A DNA stretch of 64,000 nucleotides from Sphingomonas sp. G-3-2-10 (GTDB taxonomy: Bacteria; Pseudomonadota; Alphaproteobacteria; Sphingomonadales; Sphingomonadaceae). The stretch is taken from contig NZ_JABBFY010000002.1 in the NCBI RefSeq assembly GCF_012927115.1, positions 558,001 to 622,000 of the forward strand, read 5' to 3'. Positions 17,983-27,081 of this stretch are shown here, piece by piece (the stretch's first letter is position 1; every line of letters begins with the position of its first letter). A program made the translations under genes and the position numbers. The notes under the pieces are model-generated. The model did not search any database. It had not been told where the DNA came from and saw only the letters and a list, made by a program, of their open reading frames with translations.

Positions 17983-19146
17983 TCAGGCGATCATCGGCCG
18001 GGTGGCCTGTTTCTGGGCCTTGAGCACCAGTTCGGCGGCAAGCAGCGCCTGATCCTGATCCTGCGCGACCGAGGTCCGCTCGACCACGTCGCTCACGAAT
18101 TGCGGGCCGAACGGCAGATGGACCTGCGAACAGTCCATGTAGCGGCTGCCCTTCTTGTCGGTGATCAGCAGATGGTTGCCGCCGGGCCGCCCGGCCACAT
18201 CGATATATTTGCGCAGCTCGATAAAGCCCTCGGTCCCCAGCAGGAACAGCCGCCCGTCACCCCAGGTCGCAAGGCCGTCGGGGGTGAACCAGTCGACCCG
18301 GATATAGCCGGTGCCGCCGTTTCCGGTGACGGTCATGTCGCCGAAATCCTCGAACTTGGGCCGCTTGCCCCAGTTGAGATTGCCGGCCTGCGCAGCGACC
18401 ACCTGCGCCTTGGTCGTGCCGGTGTAGAACAGGAACTGGTCGGCCTGATGGCTGCCGATATCGGTCAGGATGCCGCCATAGCGCGCCTTGTCCCAGAACC
18501 AGTCGGGCCGGCTCGGCTCGTTCACCCGGTGCGGCGCGAGGTTGACCGTCTGGACCACCTTGCCGATCGCGCCCTGCTGCACCAGCTGCCCGGCCATCAC
18601 CGCGGACCGCACCTCGAGCCGCTCGGAATACATGATCGCGAACTTCTTCCCCGTCGCCTTCACCGCGCGGCGCACATCGGCAAGCTGCTTCAGCGTCGTG
18701 ATGCCCGGCTTGTCGACCAGCACGTCCTTGCCCGCCTTCATGCAGCGAATGCCGAGCGGCGCGCGCAGGTCCGGGATCGGCGCGGCGACGACCAGCTGGA
18801 TAGACTTGTCCTCGACGATTTCGTCCTCGCTGCGCGCCAGCACCGCTTGGGGATAGCGTTTGCGGAACGTGTCGATCTGCTTCGGATCGCTGGCGAAGAA
18901 CGCCACCAGCGTGCCGCCGCCGCGGATCATCGCATCGGTCATCGAATAGATGTGCGAATGGTCCAGCCCGATCACCGAGAAGCGGATGCGGTGCTTCGCC
19001 ATCGGCTCGGGCCCGGCAGGTGCGGCTTCGCTGCTCACTGCGTTGCCCTGAGTCGCCGACTGGGCCAGCGCTTCGTGCGAGAAGGCCGCGGCCAGCCCGG
19101 CAAGCCCGGCGCCGGCGAGAATGGAACGGCGGTCGATCTCGGTCAT
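17983..19146 (-). CDS. Gfo/Idh/MocA-family oxidoreductase, Tat-exported (second)
   Basis: This 387-residue protein has a twin-arginine signal (MTEIDRRSILAGAGLAGLAA). Its Rossmann domain begins IRFSVIGLDHSHIYSM, with VLVDKPGITTLKQ in the EKP position (DKP). The C-terminal domain includes YGGILTDIGSHQADQF. AAGGAG lies upstream of ATG 19146, so the longer in-frame ORF, which would overlap the cupin gene, is rejected. It sits 11 bases downstream of the cupin and 16 bases upstream of the other Gfo/Idh gene. The three probably process one sugar or sugar-acid in the periplasm, which is inferred from co-localisation. Confidence 0.87.
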   Translation of the reverse strand: MTEIDRRSILAGAGLAGLAAAFSHEALAQSATQGNAVSSEAAPAGPEPMAKHRIRFSVIGLDHSHIYSMTDAMIRGGGTLVAFFASDPKQIDTFRKRYPQAVLARSEDEIVEDKSIQLVVAAPIPDLRAPLGIRCMKAGKDVLVDKPGITTLKQLADVRRAVKATGKKFAIMYSERLEVRSAVMAGQLVQQGAIGKVVQTVNLAPHRVNEPSRPDWFWDKARYGGILTDIGSHQADQFLFYTGTTKAQVVAAQAGNLNWGKRPKFEDFGDMTVTGNGGTGYIRVDWFTPDGLATWGDGRLFLLGTEGFIELRKYIDVAGRPGGNHLLITDKKGSRYMDCSQVHLPFGPQFVSDVVERTSVAQDQDQALLAAELVLKAQKQATRPMIA

Positions 19147-19157
19147 CTGAAACTCCT

Positions 19158-19604
19158 TCAGCGTTTCGGTGTCGCCGGCGTCTTCCAGTTGATGACGTGG
19201 TAGGTCGTCGGCCCCGAACCGACATTGCGCAGCGCGTGCGGCGAATTGGAAGCGTTGAAGATCACCGATCCCGGCCCCAGCCGCTTCCACGTCCCGCCGT
19301 TCAGCACTTCGACCGTGCCTTCGCGGATGATCACCAGTTCCTCGTTGGGATGGGTGTGCGGCGGATGCGACGTCGTGCCGGGATTGAGGGTGGTGACGTG
19401 CATCTCCAGCTCGTCGAGCGTCGCGGTCGGCTGGCGCACCAGATCGCGCAGCGCACCGACTTCGGTGGTCTTCACCGGCATCGCGCTCCAGTCCCACACC
19501 GCCGGACCGAGGATCGCGGGCGCGCTCTGGGCCAGGGCCGCCGCCGACCAGGTCGCCGCCGCTGCCAGTCCCGCCACGATCAGATCCCTGCGCCCGATCC
19601 GCAT
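19158..19604 (-). CDS. Tat-exported cupin-domain protein
   Basis: This 148-residue protein has a twin-arginine signal peptide (MRIGRRDLIVAGLAAAATW) and one cupin barrel. Its metal-binding histidines are in HPPHTHPNEELVIIREG, and the second motif is GPGSVIFNASNSPHALRN. Single cupins exported with Gfo/Idh proteins may act as isomerases or sugar-binding partners. It is the first gene of the minus-strand three-gene run. A family name narrower than cupin_2 cannot be given. Confidence 0.87.
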   Translation of the reverse strand: MRIGRRDLIVAGLAAAATWSAAALAQSAPAILGPAVWDWSAMPVKTTEVGALRDLVRQPTATLDELEMHVTTLNPGTTSHPPHTHPNEELVIIREGTVEVLNGGTWKRLGPGSVIFNASNSPHALRNVGSGPTTYHVINWKTPATPKR

Positions 19605-19696
19605 ATGCCTCTCCCAACCCGGTTCAATTGTCCGAGTTAATGTACGCTATCGCGTCACCCCGTGCGTGTCGAGAGGGTTTCGCCTAGGCTCGTTCC

Positions 19697-20494
19697 ATGA
19701 GCGCACCCATACGAGTCGGAATCGGCGGCTGGACCTTCGAACCTTGGCGGGGGACCTTCTACCCTGAAGGTCTCAGCCAGAAGAAAGAGCTGGAATATGC
19801 CTCGCGCCAGCTCACCGCGATCGAGATCAACGGCACCTATTATTCGGGCTTCAAGCCCGCGACCTTCGCGGGTTGGCGGGATACCGCGCCCGAGGGCTTC
19901 GTCTATGCCGTGAAGGCCTCGCGCTTCTGCACCAATCGCAAGGTGCTGGCCGAAGCCGAACCGTCCATCGCGAAGTTCGTGGGACAGGGCATCGTCGAGC
20001 TGGGCGACAAGCTCGGGCCGATCCTGTGGCAGTTCATGGCCACCAAGAAGTTCGACGCGGACGATTTCGGCGCGTTCCTCAAGCTGCTTCCGCAAGCGCA
20101 TGAAGGCGTGAAGCTGCGCCACGCGATCCAGGTCCGCCACGAAAGCTTCCATGTGCCCGAATTCGTCGCGATGTGCCGCGATGCCGGCGCCGCGATCGTC
20201 TTCGCCGATTCGCCGACCTATCCGGCGATCGCCGACATCACCGGCGACTTCGTATATGCCCGGCTCGAAGCCGGCGAGGACGACAACCCGCTCTGCTATC
20301 CTGAGCCGGACATCGGCAAATGGGCAAAGGTCGCGAAGGAATGGGCCAATGGCGGAAAGCCGGACGGTCTCCCCTACGTCACCACCGAAGGCCCGCCGAA
20401 GCAGCCCAGAGAGACCTTCATCTTCTTCATCAGCGGCGGCAAAGTCCGCGCCCCCGCGGCCACGCAGGAACTGATCAGGCGCGTATCAGAATAG
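19697..20494 (+). CDS. DUF72-domain protein (YecE-like)
   Basis: This 265-residue protein is a TIM-barrel-like DUF72 member. Family hallmarks are IRVGIGGWTFEPWRGTFYPEG, given here in parts as GIGGWTFEPWRG and FYPEG, then LTAIEINGTYYSG, FVYAVKASRF, ILWQFMATKKF and HAIQVRHESF. No activity is established for the family. It stands alone on the plus strand, divergent from the cupin operon and convergent with the gene at 20506. Confidence 0.92.
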   Translation: MSAPIRVGIGGWTFEPWRGTFYPEGLSQKKELEYASRQLTAIEINGTYYSGFKPATFAGWRDTAPEGFVYAVKASRFCTNRKVLAEAEPSIAKFVGQGIVELGDKLGPILWQFMATKKFDADDFGAFLKLLPQAHEGVKLRHAIQVRHESFHVPEFVAMCRDAGAAIVFADSPTYPAIADITGDFVYARLEAGEDDNPLCYPEPDIGKWAKVAKEWANGGKPDGLPYVTTEGPPKQPRETFIFFISGGKVRAPAATQELIRRVSE

Positions 20495-20505
20495 CGGCCG
20501 CCCGC

Positions 20506-20853
20506 TTAAGAAAGTGCGATGAGTTGCTGCTCGCGGCGAATGGGTGATCGGGTGTCGAGCGACACGATTTCGCTCATCCAGTTGATTGCCTGCGGCAGCA
20601 GGATCTCGACACGAAGCCCTACCTCCCGCGCATCTTCGGAAGGTACAGCTCCGATCGTGATATAGAATCGCTCGTACGAAACATTGGGATTTGGCGGCCA
20701 GAAATGCACGTCGAACAGACGTCGGCTGGGACGACGCACGAAATGCGTGTCAATTGAGATGCCCGCTGCGGCAAGCGCTGCCTCGAATTGCGAAGGCTTA
20801 AGCGGATCGCTCTGCCCCTTGGGCAGCTTCTCAGTCTCCGACTTGAAAGGCAT
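20506..20853 (-). CDS. Hypothetical protein
   Basis: This 115-residue soluble protein (MPFKSETEKLPKGQSDPLKP at its start) has no signal peptide and no motif I can assign. A central stretch, FYITIGAVPSEDAREVGLRVE, looks like an alternating beta-alpha fold. It starts three bases after the GNAT-family stop and is probably the last gene of the gcdH-GNAT transcript. Its codon use matches its neighbours. Confidence 0.65.
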   Translation of the reverse strand: MPFKSETEKLPKGQSDPLKPSQFEAALAAAGISIDTHFVRRPSRRLFDVHFWPPNPNVSYERFYITIGAVPSEDAREVGLRVEILLPQAINWMSEIVSLDTRSPIRREQQLIALS

Positions 20854-20856
20854 AAT

Positions 20857-21336
20857 TCAGCCCCGCCGGATCTCGTAGATCACATGCGGCTTCATCTCGC
20901 CCGCCATCGGCCGATCCTCTGTTCCGGGCCGCAGCACGCCACCGATCTTCACCATCGCCCCGCGTGAGCGGACATTGTCCTCGCCCACGGTGAACACCAC
21001 CGTTTCGACGAAGCGATGGATATGATCGAGCATCAGCCGCTTGATCTCGCGATTATAGACGCCGCCCCAATAGGCCCGCGCGATATAGGTCCAGCCGATC
21101 TCGATCTCGTCGGCTTGCGGGTTCCACTTGTCGAACCGGGACGATCCGATCACGGCCCCGGTCGCCTTGTCGAGGATCGTCAGCGCCCCGCCGCACGCGA
21201 TCCCGCCCTCGAAAAAGGGACGGAACACGTCTTCCTTCCAGCGATCGTGCGCCGGATGGACTTCCCAGATCAGCGGATCGCTGGCCACCGCGAACAGCGC
21301 GTCGAAATCCTCCGCCACGCTCGGGCGGAGGATCAC
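20857..21336 (-). CDS. GNAT-family N-acetyltransferase
   Basis: This protein of about 159 residues has a GNAT fold: VILRPSVAEDFDALFAVAS opens it, with GSSRFDKWNP and IEIGWTYIARAYWGGVYN forming the acetyl-CoA region. It resembles the RimJ/RimL-type branch. The listed start is GTG 21336, but this begins in the middle of the usual first strand. In-frame codons continue upstream (PTLEGDL) to a CTG at 21376-21378 whose last two bases are the TG of the gcdH stop codon (TTCTGA). A non-canonical, coupled CTG start is therefore possible. The acetylated substrate is unknown. Confidence 0.85.
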   Translation of the reverse strand: MILRPSVAEDFDALFAVASDPLIWEVHPAHDRWKEDVFRPFFEGGIACGGALTILDKATGAVIGSSRFDKWNPQADEIEIGWTYIARAYWGGVYNREIKRLMLDHIHRFVETVVFTVGEDNVRSRGAMVKIGGVLRPGTEDRPMAGEMKPHVIYEIRRG

Positions 21337-21374
21337 GAGATCGCCTTCCAGCGTCGGCTGGCGATCAGGCTCGT

Positions 21375-22559
21375 TCAGAACGCTGCGATCCCGGTGATCG
21401 CGCGGCCGAGGATCAGCCCGTGCACGTCATGCGTGCCTTCATAGGTGTTGACCGTCTCGAGGTTGATCGCATGGCGCAGCACGTGGAATTCGGCCGAAAT
21501 GCCGTTGCCGCCGTGCATGTCGCGCGCGACGCGGGCGATATCCAGCGCCTTGCCGCAATTGTTGCGCTTGATGATGCTGATCGCGTCGGGGCTCAGCGTG
21601 CCTTCGTCGAACATTCGCCCGCACCGCAGCGCCGCCTGCAGGCCCAGCGCGATGTCGGTCTGCATATTGGCCAGCTTGAGCTGCACCAGCTGGTTCGCCG
21701 CCAGCGGCTTGCCGAACTGCGCACGGTCCAGCGTATATTGCCGCGCGGCGTGCATACAGGCTTCGGCCGCGCCCATCGCGCCCCAGGCAATGCCATAACG
21801 CGCACGGTTGAGGCAGCCGAACGGTCCCTTCAATCCCTGCACTTCGGGCAGCAGCGCGTCTTCGCCGACTTCGACGCCGTCCATCACGATCTCGCCGGTG
21901 ATGCTTGCGCGAAGGCTCAGCTTGCCTTCGATCTTGGGGGTGGAAAGCCCTTCCGTCCCGCGTTCGAGCACGAAGCCCTTGATCCCGCCGCCATGCGCAT
22001 CGGACTTTGCCCAGACGACCATCACGTCGGCGATGGGCGAGTTGGTGATCCACATCTTGGTGCCGGTCAGCCGGTATCCGCCGTCGATCTTCTCGGCGCG
22101 GGTGCGCATGCTGCCGGGGTCCGAACCCGCGTCCGGCTCGGTCAGCCCGAAACAGCCGATCCATTCGCCGGTCGCCAGCTTGGGCAGATATTTCCGCTTC
22201 TGCGCTTCGGTGCCGTACGCGTGGATCGGGTGCATCACGAGGCTCGACTGCACCGACATGGCCGAGCGATAGCCCGAATCGACGCGCTCGACTTCGCGCG
22301 CGACGAGGCCATAGGCGACATAGCCCAGCCCCGCGCCGCCATAGGCTTCGGGAATCGTCGCGCCCAGCAGGCCCAGCGCACCCATCTCGCTCATGATCTC
22401 GCGGTCGAACCGCTCCTCGAGGAAGGCGCTGGTCACGCGCGGCAGCAGCTCGCCCTGCGCATAATCATGCGCCGCGTCGCGCACCATCCGCTCCTCGTCG
22501 GTCAGCTGCGCGTCGAGCGCGAACGGATCCTGCCAGTCGAACCGGCCCATCTCTGCCAT
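21375..22559 (-). CDS. gcdH: Glutaryl-CoA dehydrogenase
   Basis: This 394-residue FAD-dependent acyl-CoA dehydrogenase catalyses oxidation and decarboxylation of glutaryl-CoA to crotonyl-CoA, a late step of lysine, tryptophan and aromatic degradation. The GCDH subtype is suggested by the C-terminal block [20 protein letters not shown], with its catalytic Glu in YEGT. Other features are the flavin motifs [15 protein letters not shown] and [11 protein letters not shown], and the [19 protein letters not shown] region. The start at 22559 (MAEMGRFDW) is preferred; the upstream extension lies inside the neighbouring gene. It is followed by GNAT and hypothetical genes on the same strand. Confidence 0.9.
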   Translation of the reverse strand: MAEMGRFDWQDPFALDAQLTDEERMVRDAAHDYAQGELLPRVTSAFLEERFDREIMSEMGALGLLGATIPEAYGGAGLGYVAYGLVAREVERVDSGYRSAMSVQSSLVMHPIHAYGTEAQKRKYLPKLATGEWIGCFGLTEPDAGSDPGSMRTRAEKIDGGYRLTGTKMWITNSPIADVMVVWAKSDAHGGGIKGFVLERGTEGLSTPKIEGKLSLRASITGEIVMDGVEVGEDALLPEVQGLKGPFGCLNRARYGIAWGAMGAAEACMHAARQYTLDRAQFGKPLAANQLVQLKLANMQTDIALGLQAALRCGRMFDEGTLSPDAISIIKRNNCGKALDIARVARDMHGGNGISAEFHVLRHAINLETVNTYEGTHDVHGLILGRAITGIAAF

Positions 22560-22585
22560 TTTCAGTCCCTGCGTATCGTTATCGT

Positions 22586-23422
22586 TTATCGTGTCGTTGC
22601 CGGCGGTGCCGCCGGAGTCGCCATCGCCGCCAGCTCGATCTCGCGCAATGCGTTGCGCGCGGCGATATAGCGTTTGGCGTTGTTGACCCAATTCTCCGCG
22701 CTCGCCGCGCCGGGCATCCGGGCGATCTCGGCCAGCGCGCCTTCGACCTGCCCCTCGGCCAGCATCCGCTGCGCGCGCTTCAGCCGATCGGCGGCGCGCG
22801 GGCTCGGCGTATCGTCGCGGCGCAGCACGACCAGATCGCCGAACAGCCCGGTCGCGCGCGTCCACAGCCCGGCATCGGGCGCGACCAGCAGGCGCGGCGC
22901 GATCGCTTCCAGCGCGGCGCGCAGATCCTCCAGCGTCACCGCCTGATTCGCGGCCTGGACGATGATGCTCACCGCTTCGCCATGCGTCTCGCCGAAGCGG
23001 CGGCGCAACTGCGCTTCGAGCGGCCCGAGCTGGTCGCCGCGCTCCAGCAGGCGGCGCACCGAAAAGGCGATCATCAGCCGCTCGGCCTGGGTGGCGTAAG
23101 AGGACGCGTTGCGCGCGCTGCCGTCGATGTCGCGCAGCCGGGTCTCCAGCACGTCGAGCCGCCCGGCAAGGATCTGCTCGCGCGCCGAAAGCGTCGCGAC
23201 GTCCGTTCCCGGAGGCAGCGCGCGGACCGGCATCTGCTGGGGCTGCGTCACGGGCGCGGGGGCGGGCACAGGCCTTGCGGCATCGTCGCCGCCGCGCAGC
23301 CAGGTGAACGCCGCCATCCCCGCGATCCCCGCCACGAAGGCGACCAGCGCGGTCAGCACGTTCTTCACCAGTGGAGACAGCCCGCGGGCCGGCTCCAGCG
23401 CAAGTGGCTCGTCGGAACTCAT
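22586..23422 (-). CDS. Mitofilin/HemX-like membrane protein (alphaproteobacterial Mic60-type) next to hemD
   Basis: This 278-residue protein has one membrane segment near the N terminus (about 18-43, [20 protein letters not shown]). A proline-rich linker follows, then a helical periplasmic region (about 80-270) ending in a block with [20 protein letters not shown] and [13 protein letters not shown]. This layout and its place directly downstream of hemD match the COG4223 proteins of alphaproteobacteria, the group containing bacterial Mic60, and the older HemX annotation. Mic60 shapes the inner membrane in mitochondria and alphaproteobacteria. The protein is short for the family, so the assignment is by architecture and synteny. 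Confidence 0.7.
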   Translation of the reverse strand: MSSDEPLALEPARGLSPLVKNVLTALVAFVAGIAGMAAFTWLRGGDDAARPVPAPAPVTQPQQMPVRALPPGTDVATLSAREQILAGRLDVLETRLRDIDGSARNASSYATQAERLMIAFSVRRLLERGDQLGPLEAQLRRRFGETHGEAVSIIVQAANQAVTLEDLRAALEAIAPRLLVAPDAGLWTRATGLFGDLVVLRRDDTPSPRAADRLKRAQRMLAEGQVEGALAEIARMPGAASAENWVNNAKRYIAARNALREIELAAMATPAAPPATTR

Positions 23423-23453
23423 GCCCGTCTTATCTCCGCACGCAGCGGCACGG

Positions 23454-24116
23454 TCAATCAGCCAGCGCGATGGCGGTGTCGATCAGCGCGGTGCCGGTGA
23501 AGCCGCCGGGCACGACCACCTTCTCCCAGCCCTTGCCCGCCGCTTCCACCGCGCCGTCGCTCACCGCCACCAGCGTGATCGACGAAGGGTCCGCAACGAT
23601 CTCCGCCAGCCGGGCGCCCGCGCGCGCCGACTGAACCAGTACGATCGCGCCCGCCAGCTTCGCTGCATCTTCCGCCCTCACCGGAACGGTATCGCTGGCA
23701 TAGACGGTGCGGATATCGGCGACGATCCCGCCCGGCTGCACCGTCCGCTCGCGCCCGGCGAGGTGCAGCGCATGGCGGACGCCCGCCGCTTCGGCCAGCG
23801 CCAGCAGCGCTACCGCGCCGGCGTCGCCCGTACCAGCGACGGTGAAGCCCGCGCGCCGCGCCGCTTCGGCCGTGGCCTTCCCCACCGCCCAGACCGGCAG
23901 TTCGAGCAGCCGCACCAGCCCCGCTCCGCCATGCCGCATCGCATTGGCGCTGGTGACGATCAGCGCATCATAGTCCCGTGCGTCGGGCACTTCCCACGCA
24001 ACCGGCCCGGCCGCGAAGAGCGGGAGGCGGATCGCGCGATGTCCCCGCGATTCGATGGCAATGGCGGTGACGCGATTCCCCGGCTCGGGCCGTAGCACGG
24101 CGATGGGACGCTTCAT
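23454..24116 (-). CDS. hemD: Uroporphyrinogen-III synthase
   Basis: This 220-residue enzyme cyclises hydroxymethylbilane to uroporphyrinogen III with inversion of ring D, in the heme and siroheme pathway. Sequence is weakly conserved in this family, but the pattern fits: IAVLRPEPGNRVTA at the start, DALIVTSANAMRHGG, VWAVGKATAEAARRAG and the late VAVSDGAVEAA strand. The start ATG overlaps the hemC stop (ATGA), which rules out the longer in-frame ORF. The next gene is the mitofilin-like gene, as in many alphaproteobacteria. Confidence 0.9.
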   Translation of the reverse strand: MKRPIAVLRPEPGNRVTAIAIESRGHRAIRLPLFAAGPVAWEVPDARDYDALIVTSANAMRHGGAGLVRLLELPVWAVGKATAEAARRAGFTVAGTGDAGAVALLALAEAAGVRHALHLAGRERTVQPGGIVADIRTVYASDTVPVRAEDAAKLAGAIVLVQSARAGARLAEIVADPSSITLVAVSDGAVEAAGKGWEKVVVPGGFTGTALIDTAIALAD

Positions 24117-25027
24117 CCCTCGAACAGCCGCCGCACTTCGGGCGGGGCGCGGTCCAGCAGGTCGCGCGCTACCGTCTCGGGCAGCGCGGGATCGCCCGGC
24201 GTCCCGGCTTCCTGCGCATGGACATGAAACGCGCCGTCCTCGGAAAGCAATTCCGCGCGCAGTGTCAGGATGCCGCCCTCGATCGTCGCCAGCGCCCCCA
24301 CCGGCGAATGGCAATCGGCCTTCAGCACCGCCAGCAATGCCCGCTCGGCCAGCACGCAGCCATGCGTCACCACATGATCGATCGCGCGCACGATCCCGAA
24401 CGCTTCCTCGTCGCCCGCGCGCACTTCGATCCCGACGATCCCCTGTGCCGGGGCGGGCAGCATCGTCTCGACCGGCACCGCGTGACCCACGTCATGCCGC
24501 CCCAGCCGCTCCAGCCCCGCCGCCGCCAGCATCGTCGCATCGACTTCGCCCGCCGCCAGCTTGGCGAGGCGCGTGTCGACATTGCCACGGAACAGCACCG
24601 TCTCCAGATCGGGCCGCACCCGCTTCAATTGCGCCGCCCGGCGCGGCGAGCTGGTGCCCACCACTGCGCCCTGACGCAGCGCCGCGATCGATTCGACGCC
24701 CACGATCCGGTCGCGCACATCGGCGCGCGGCAGCACCGCGGCGATGGCGATGCTCTCGGGCCGCACCGTCTCGACATCCTTCATCGAATGCACCGCGCAG
24801 TCGATCTCCCCGGCCAGCAGCGCGCGGTCCAGTTCCTTGGTCCACAGCGCCTTGCCGCCGATCTCGGCCAGCGCGCGATCCTGCACCCGGTCGCCGGTCG
24901 TCTTGATCGGCACGATCTCGACGGCATCGGGCGACCAGCCATGCGCGGCGATCAGCGCATCGCGCACCATATTGGCCTGAACGAGAGCGAGCGGCGAACC
25001 GCGGGTACCAAGACGAAAGGAAGGCAT
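24113..25027 (-). CDS. hemC: Porphobilinogen deaminase (hydroxymethylbilane synthase)
   Basis: This 304-residue enzyme joins four porphobilinogens into hydroxymethylbilane. Hallmarks are FRLGTRGSPLALVQA, VPIKTTGDRVQDRAL, KALWTKELDRALL, CAVHSMKDVETVRP and GTSSPRRAAQLKRVRP, with the dipyrromethane-anchoring Cys region AERALLAVLKADCHSPVGA. It forms a coupled pair with hemD and faces tsaD across a 40-base gap that must contain both promoters. Confidence 0.97.
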   Translation of the reverse strand: MPSFRLGTRGSPLALVQANMVRDALIAAHGWSPDAVEIVPIKTTGDRVQDRALAEIGGKALWTKELDRALLAGEIDCAVHSMKDVETVRPESIAIAAVLPRADVRDRIVGVESIAALRQGAVVGTSSPRRAAQLKRVRPDLETVLFRGNVDTRLAKLAAGEVDATMLAAAGLERLGRHDVGHAVPVETMLPAPAQGIVGIEVRAGDEEAFGIVRAIDHVVTHGCVLAERALLAVLKADCHSPVGALATIEGGILTLRAELLSEDGAFHVHAQEAGTPGDPALPETVARDLLDRAPPEVRRLFEG

Positions 25028-25067
25028 GGCGGGTTGTGCTAGCGATGCATCGGCCTAGATGGAAGCG

Positions 25068-26093
25068 ATGTCCCTCATTCTTGGCCTTGAATCGAGCTGC
25101 GACGAGACCGCCGCCGCGCTGGTGACGAGCGATCGCCGCATCCTCGCCCAGCGTATCGCCGGACAGGAAGCCGCGCATCGACCCTATGGCGGCGTGGTGC
25201 CCGAAATCGCCGCGCGCGCGCATGTCGAGGTGCTGGCGCCTTTGGTCGAACAGGTGCTGGCCGAAGCCAATGTCGGTCTCAATGACGTCGACGCCATCGC
25301 CGCCACCGCCGGCCCCGGCCTGATCGGCGGCGTGATGGTCGGCCTCGTCACCGGCAAGGCGCTGGCGCTCGCCGCCAACAAGCCTTTGGTCGCGGTCAAC
25401 CATCTCGAGGGCCATGCCCTCTCGCCGCGCCTGACCGATCCCGATCTGCAGTTCCCCTATCTGCTTCTGCTCGTCTCGGGCGGGCATTGCCAGTTGCTGC
25501 TGGTGCAGGGTGCGGGCCGCTATCGCCGCCTCGCCACCACGATCGACGATGCGGCAGGCGAAGCGTTCGACAAGACCGCCAAGCTGCTCGGCCTCGGCTT
25601 TCCCGGCGGACCGGCAGTCGAGAAAGCCGCCGAATCCGGCGATCCCCGCGCCGTGCCGCTGCCGCGCCCGCTGCTCGGCTCGGCCGAACCGCATTTCTCG
25701 TTCGCCGGCCTCAAGAGCGACGTCGCGCGCAAGGTCGGCAAATACAGCGCCGAGGATCTCGCCGCGTCGTTTCAGCAGGCGGTGGTCGATTGCCTGATCG
25801 ACCGCACGAAGCGCGCGCTGCGCCATGTCGAGGCGACCGCGCTGGTCGTCGCGGGCGGCGTCGCGGCGAACCGCAGCGTGCGCGGCGCGCTCGAAAGTCT
25901 CGCCACCGAACATGGCCTGCGCTTCGTCGCGCCGCCGCTCTGGCTGTGTACCGACAATGCCGCCATGATCGCCTGGGCCGGCGCCGAGCGGTTCGCGCTC
26001 GGGCTGACCGATCCGTTCGACGTCCCCGCGCGCCCGCGCTGGCCGCTCGATCCGGATGCGGAGAAGGTACGCGGAGCGGGAGTGAAGGCATGA
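25068..26093 (+). CDS. tsaD: tRNA threonylcarbamoyladenosine transferase TsaD
   Basis: This 341-residue Kae1/TsaD protein transfers threonylcarbamoyl to A37 of ANN-decoding tRNAs with TsaB and TsaE. It has the [15 protein letters not shown] start, the metal site in NHLEGHALS, the ATP-binding [14 protein letters not shown] and [19 protein letters not shown] blocks, and [15 protein letters not shown] 25068 has GGAAG upstream and is preferred to the ATG at 25059. It is followed at 10 bases by gpsA, and both probably share a transcript. Confidence 0.96.
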   Translation: MSLILGLESSCDETAAALVTSDRRILAQRIAGQEAAHRPYGGVVPEIAARAHVEVLAPLVEQVLAEANVGLNDVDAIAATAGPGLIGGVMVGLVTGKALALAANKPLVAVNHLEGHALSPRLTDPDLQFPYLLLLVSGGHCQLLLVQGAGRYRRLATTIDDAAGEAFDKTAKLLGLGFPGGPAVEKAAESGDPRAVPLPRPLLGSAEPHFSFAGLKSDVARKVGKYSAEDLAASFQQAVVDCLIDRTKRALRHVEATALVVAGGVAANRSVRGALESLATEHGLRFVAPPLWLCTDNAAMIAWAGAERFALGLTDPFDVPARPRWPLDPDAEKVRGAGVKA

Positions 26094-26103
26094 GGATCCG
26101 CCC

Positions 26104-27081
26104 ATGAAAATAGGGGTTATTGGTGGCGGTGCATGGGGCACCGCACTGGCGCAGGTGGCGACGCGCGGCGACCGGCCGGTGCTGCTCTGGGCGCGCGAAA
26201 GCGAAGTGGTCGAAAGCGTCAACCTCGCCCACGAGAACAGCCTGTTCCTCCCCGGCGTCCCGCTCTCGCCACAGATCCACGCGACCGGCGATCTCGCCGA
26301 ACTCTCCGGCGCCGATGCGCTGCTCGTCGTCGCCCCCGCCCAGCATGTCCGCGCCGTCCTGTCGGGCATGAATATCGGCAACAAGCCGCTCGTCCTGTGC
26401 GCCAAGGGGATCGAGACCGGCTCGAAACTGCTCGTCGGCGAAGTCGCGCACGAGGTTCAGCCCGCCGCGCCGATCGCGGTCCTTTCCGGCCCCACCTTTG
26501 CGCATGAAGTGGCAAAGGGCCTCCCCACTGCCGTAACGCTCGCCTGCGAGGACGATGCGCTGCGCACCGCGTTGGCCGAACGGCTCGCAGGCCCCGCCTT
26601 CCGCACCTATGCCTCGTCCGACGTGATCGGCGCGGAGATCGGCGGCGCGGTCAAGAATGTCCTCGCCATTGCCTGCGGCGTCGTCGAAGGCGCGGGCCTC
26701 GGCCTCAACGCCCGCGCCGCGCTGATCGCACGCGGTTTCGCCGAAATGACCCGCTTCGGTCTCGCCCGCGGCGCACTGGCCGAAACGCTCACCGGGCTTT
26801 CGGGCCTCGGCGATCTCGTTCTCACCTGCTCCTCCACCAATTCGCGCAACTTCTCGCTCGGCGTCGGCCTGGGTCAGGGCCGCAGCCCCGCCGAGCTGAT
26901 GGCCGATCGCCGCACCGTCGCCGAAGGTGCGCACACCGCCCCCGTCCTGCGCGAAGCAGCAAAGGATGCCGGAGTCGATATGCCGGTATGCGAAGCCGTC
27001 TGCGCCCTGCTCGACGGCAAGCCCGTCTCGGCAGTAATCGAAGCCTTGCTCAGCCGTCCCTTGCGCGAAGAAGCGCGGTGA
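26104..27081 (+). CDS. gpsA: Glycerol-3-phosphate dehydrogenase [NAD(P)+]
   Basis: This 325-residue enzyme reduces dihydroxyacetone phosphate to sn-glycerol 3-phosphate for phospholipid synthesis. The dinucleotide motif is VIGGGAWGTALAQVA. Other markers are LCAKGIETGS, VLSGPTFAHEVAKGLPTAV, the catalytic Lys block GGAVKNVLAIACGVVEG and the LSGLGDLVLTCSS motif with TNSRN. The stop overlaps the GTG of the next gene (GTGA). Confidence 0.97.
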   Translation: MKIGVIGGGAWGTALAQVATRGDRPVLLWARESEVVESVNLAHENSLFLPGVPLSPQIHATGDLAELSGADALLVVAPAQHVRAVLSGMNIGNKPLVLCAKGIETGSKLLVGEVAHEVQPAAPIAVLSGPTFAHEVAKGLPTAVTLACEDDALRTALAERLAGPAFRTYASSDVIGAEIGGAVKNVLAIACGVVEGAGLGLNARAALIARGFAEMTRFGLARGALAETLTGLSGLGDLVLTCSSTNSRNFSLGVGLGQGRSPAELMADRRTVAEGAHTAPVLREAAKDAGVDMPVCEAVCALLDGKPVSAVIEALLSRPLREEAR

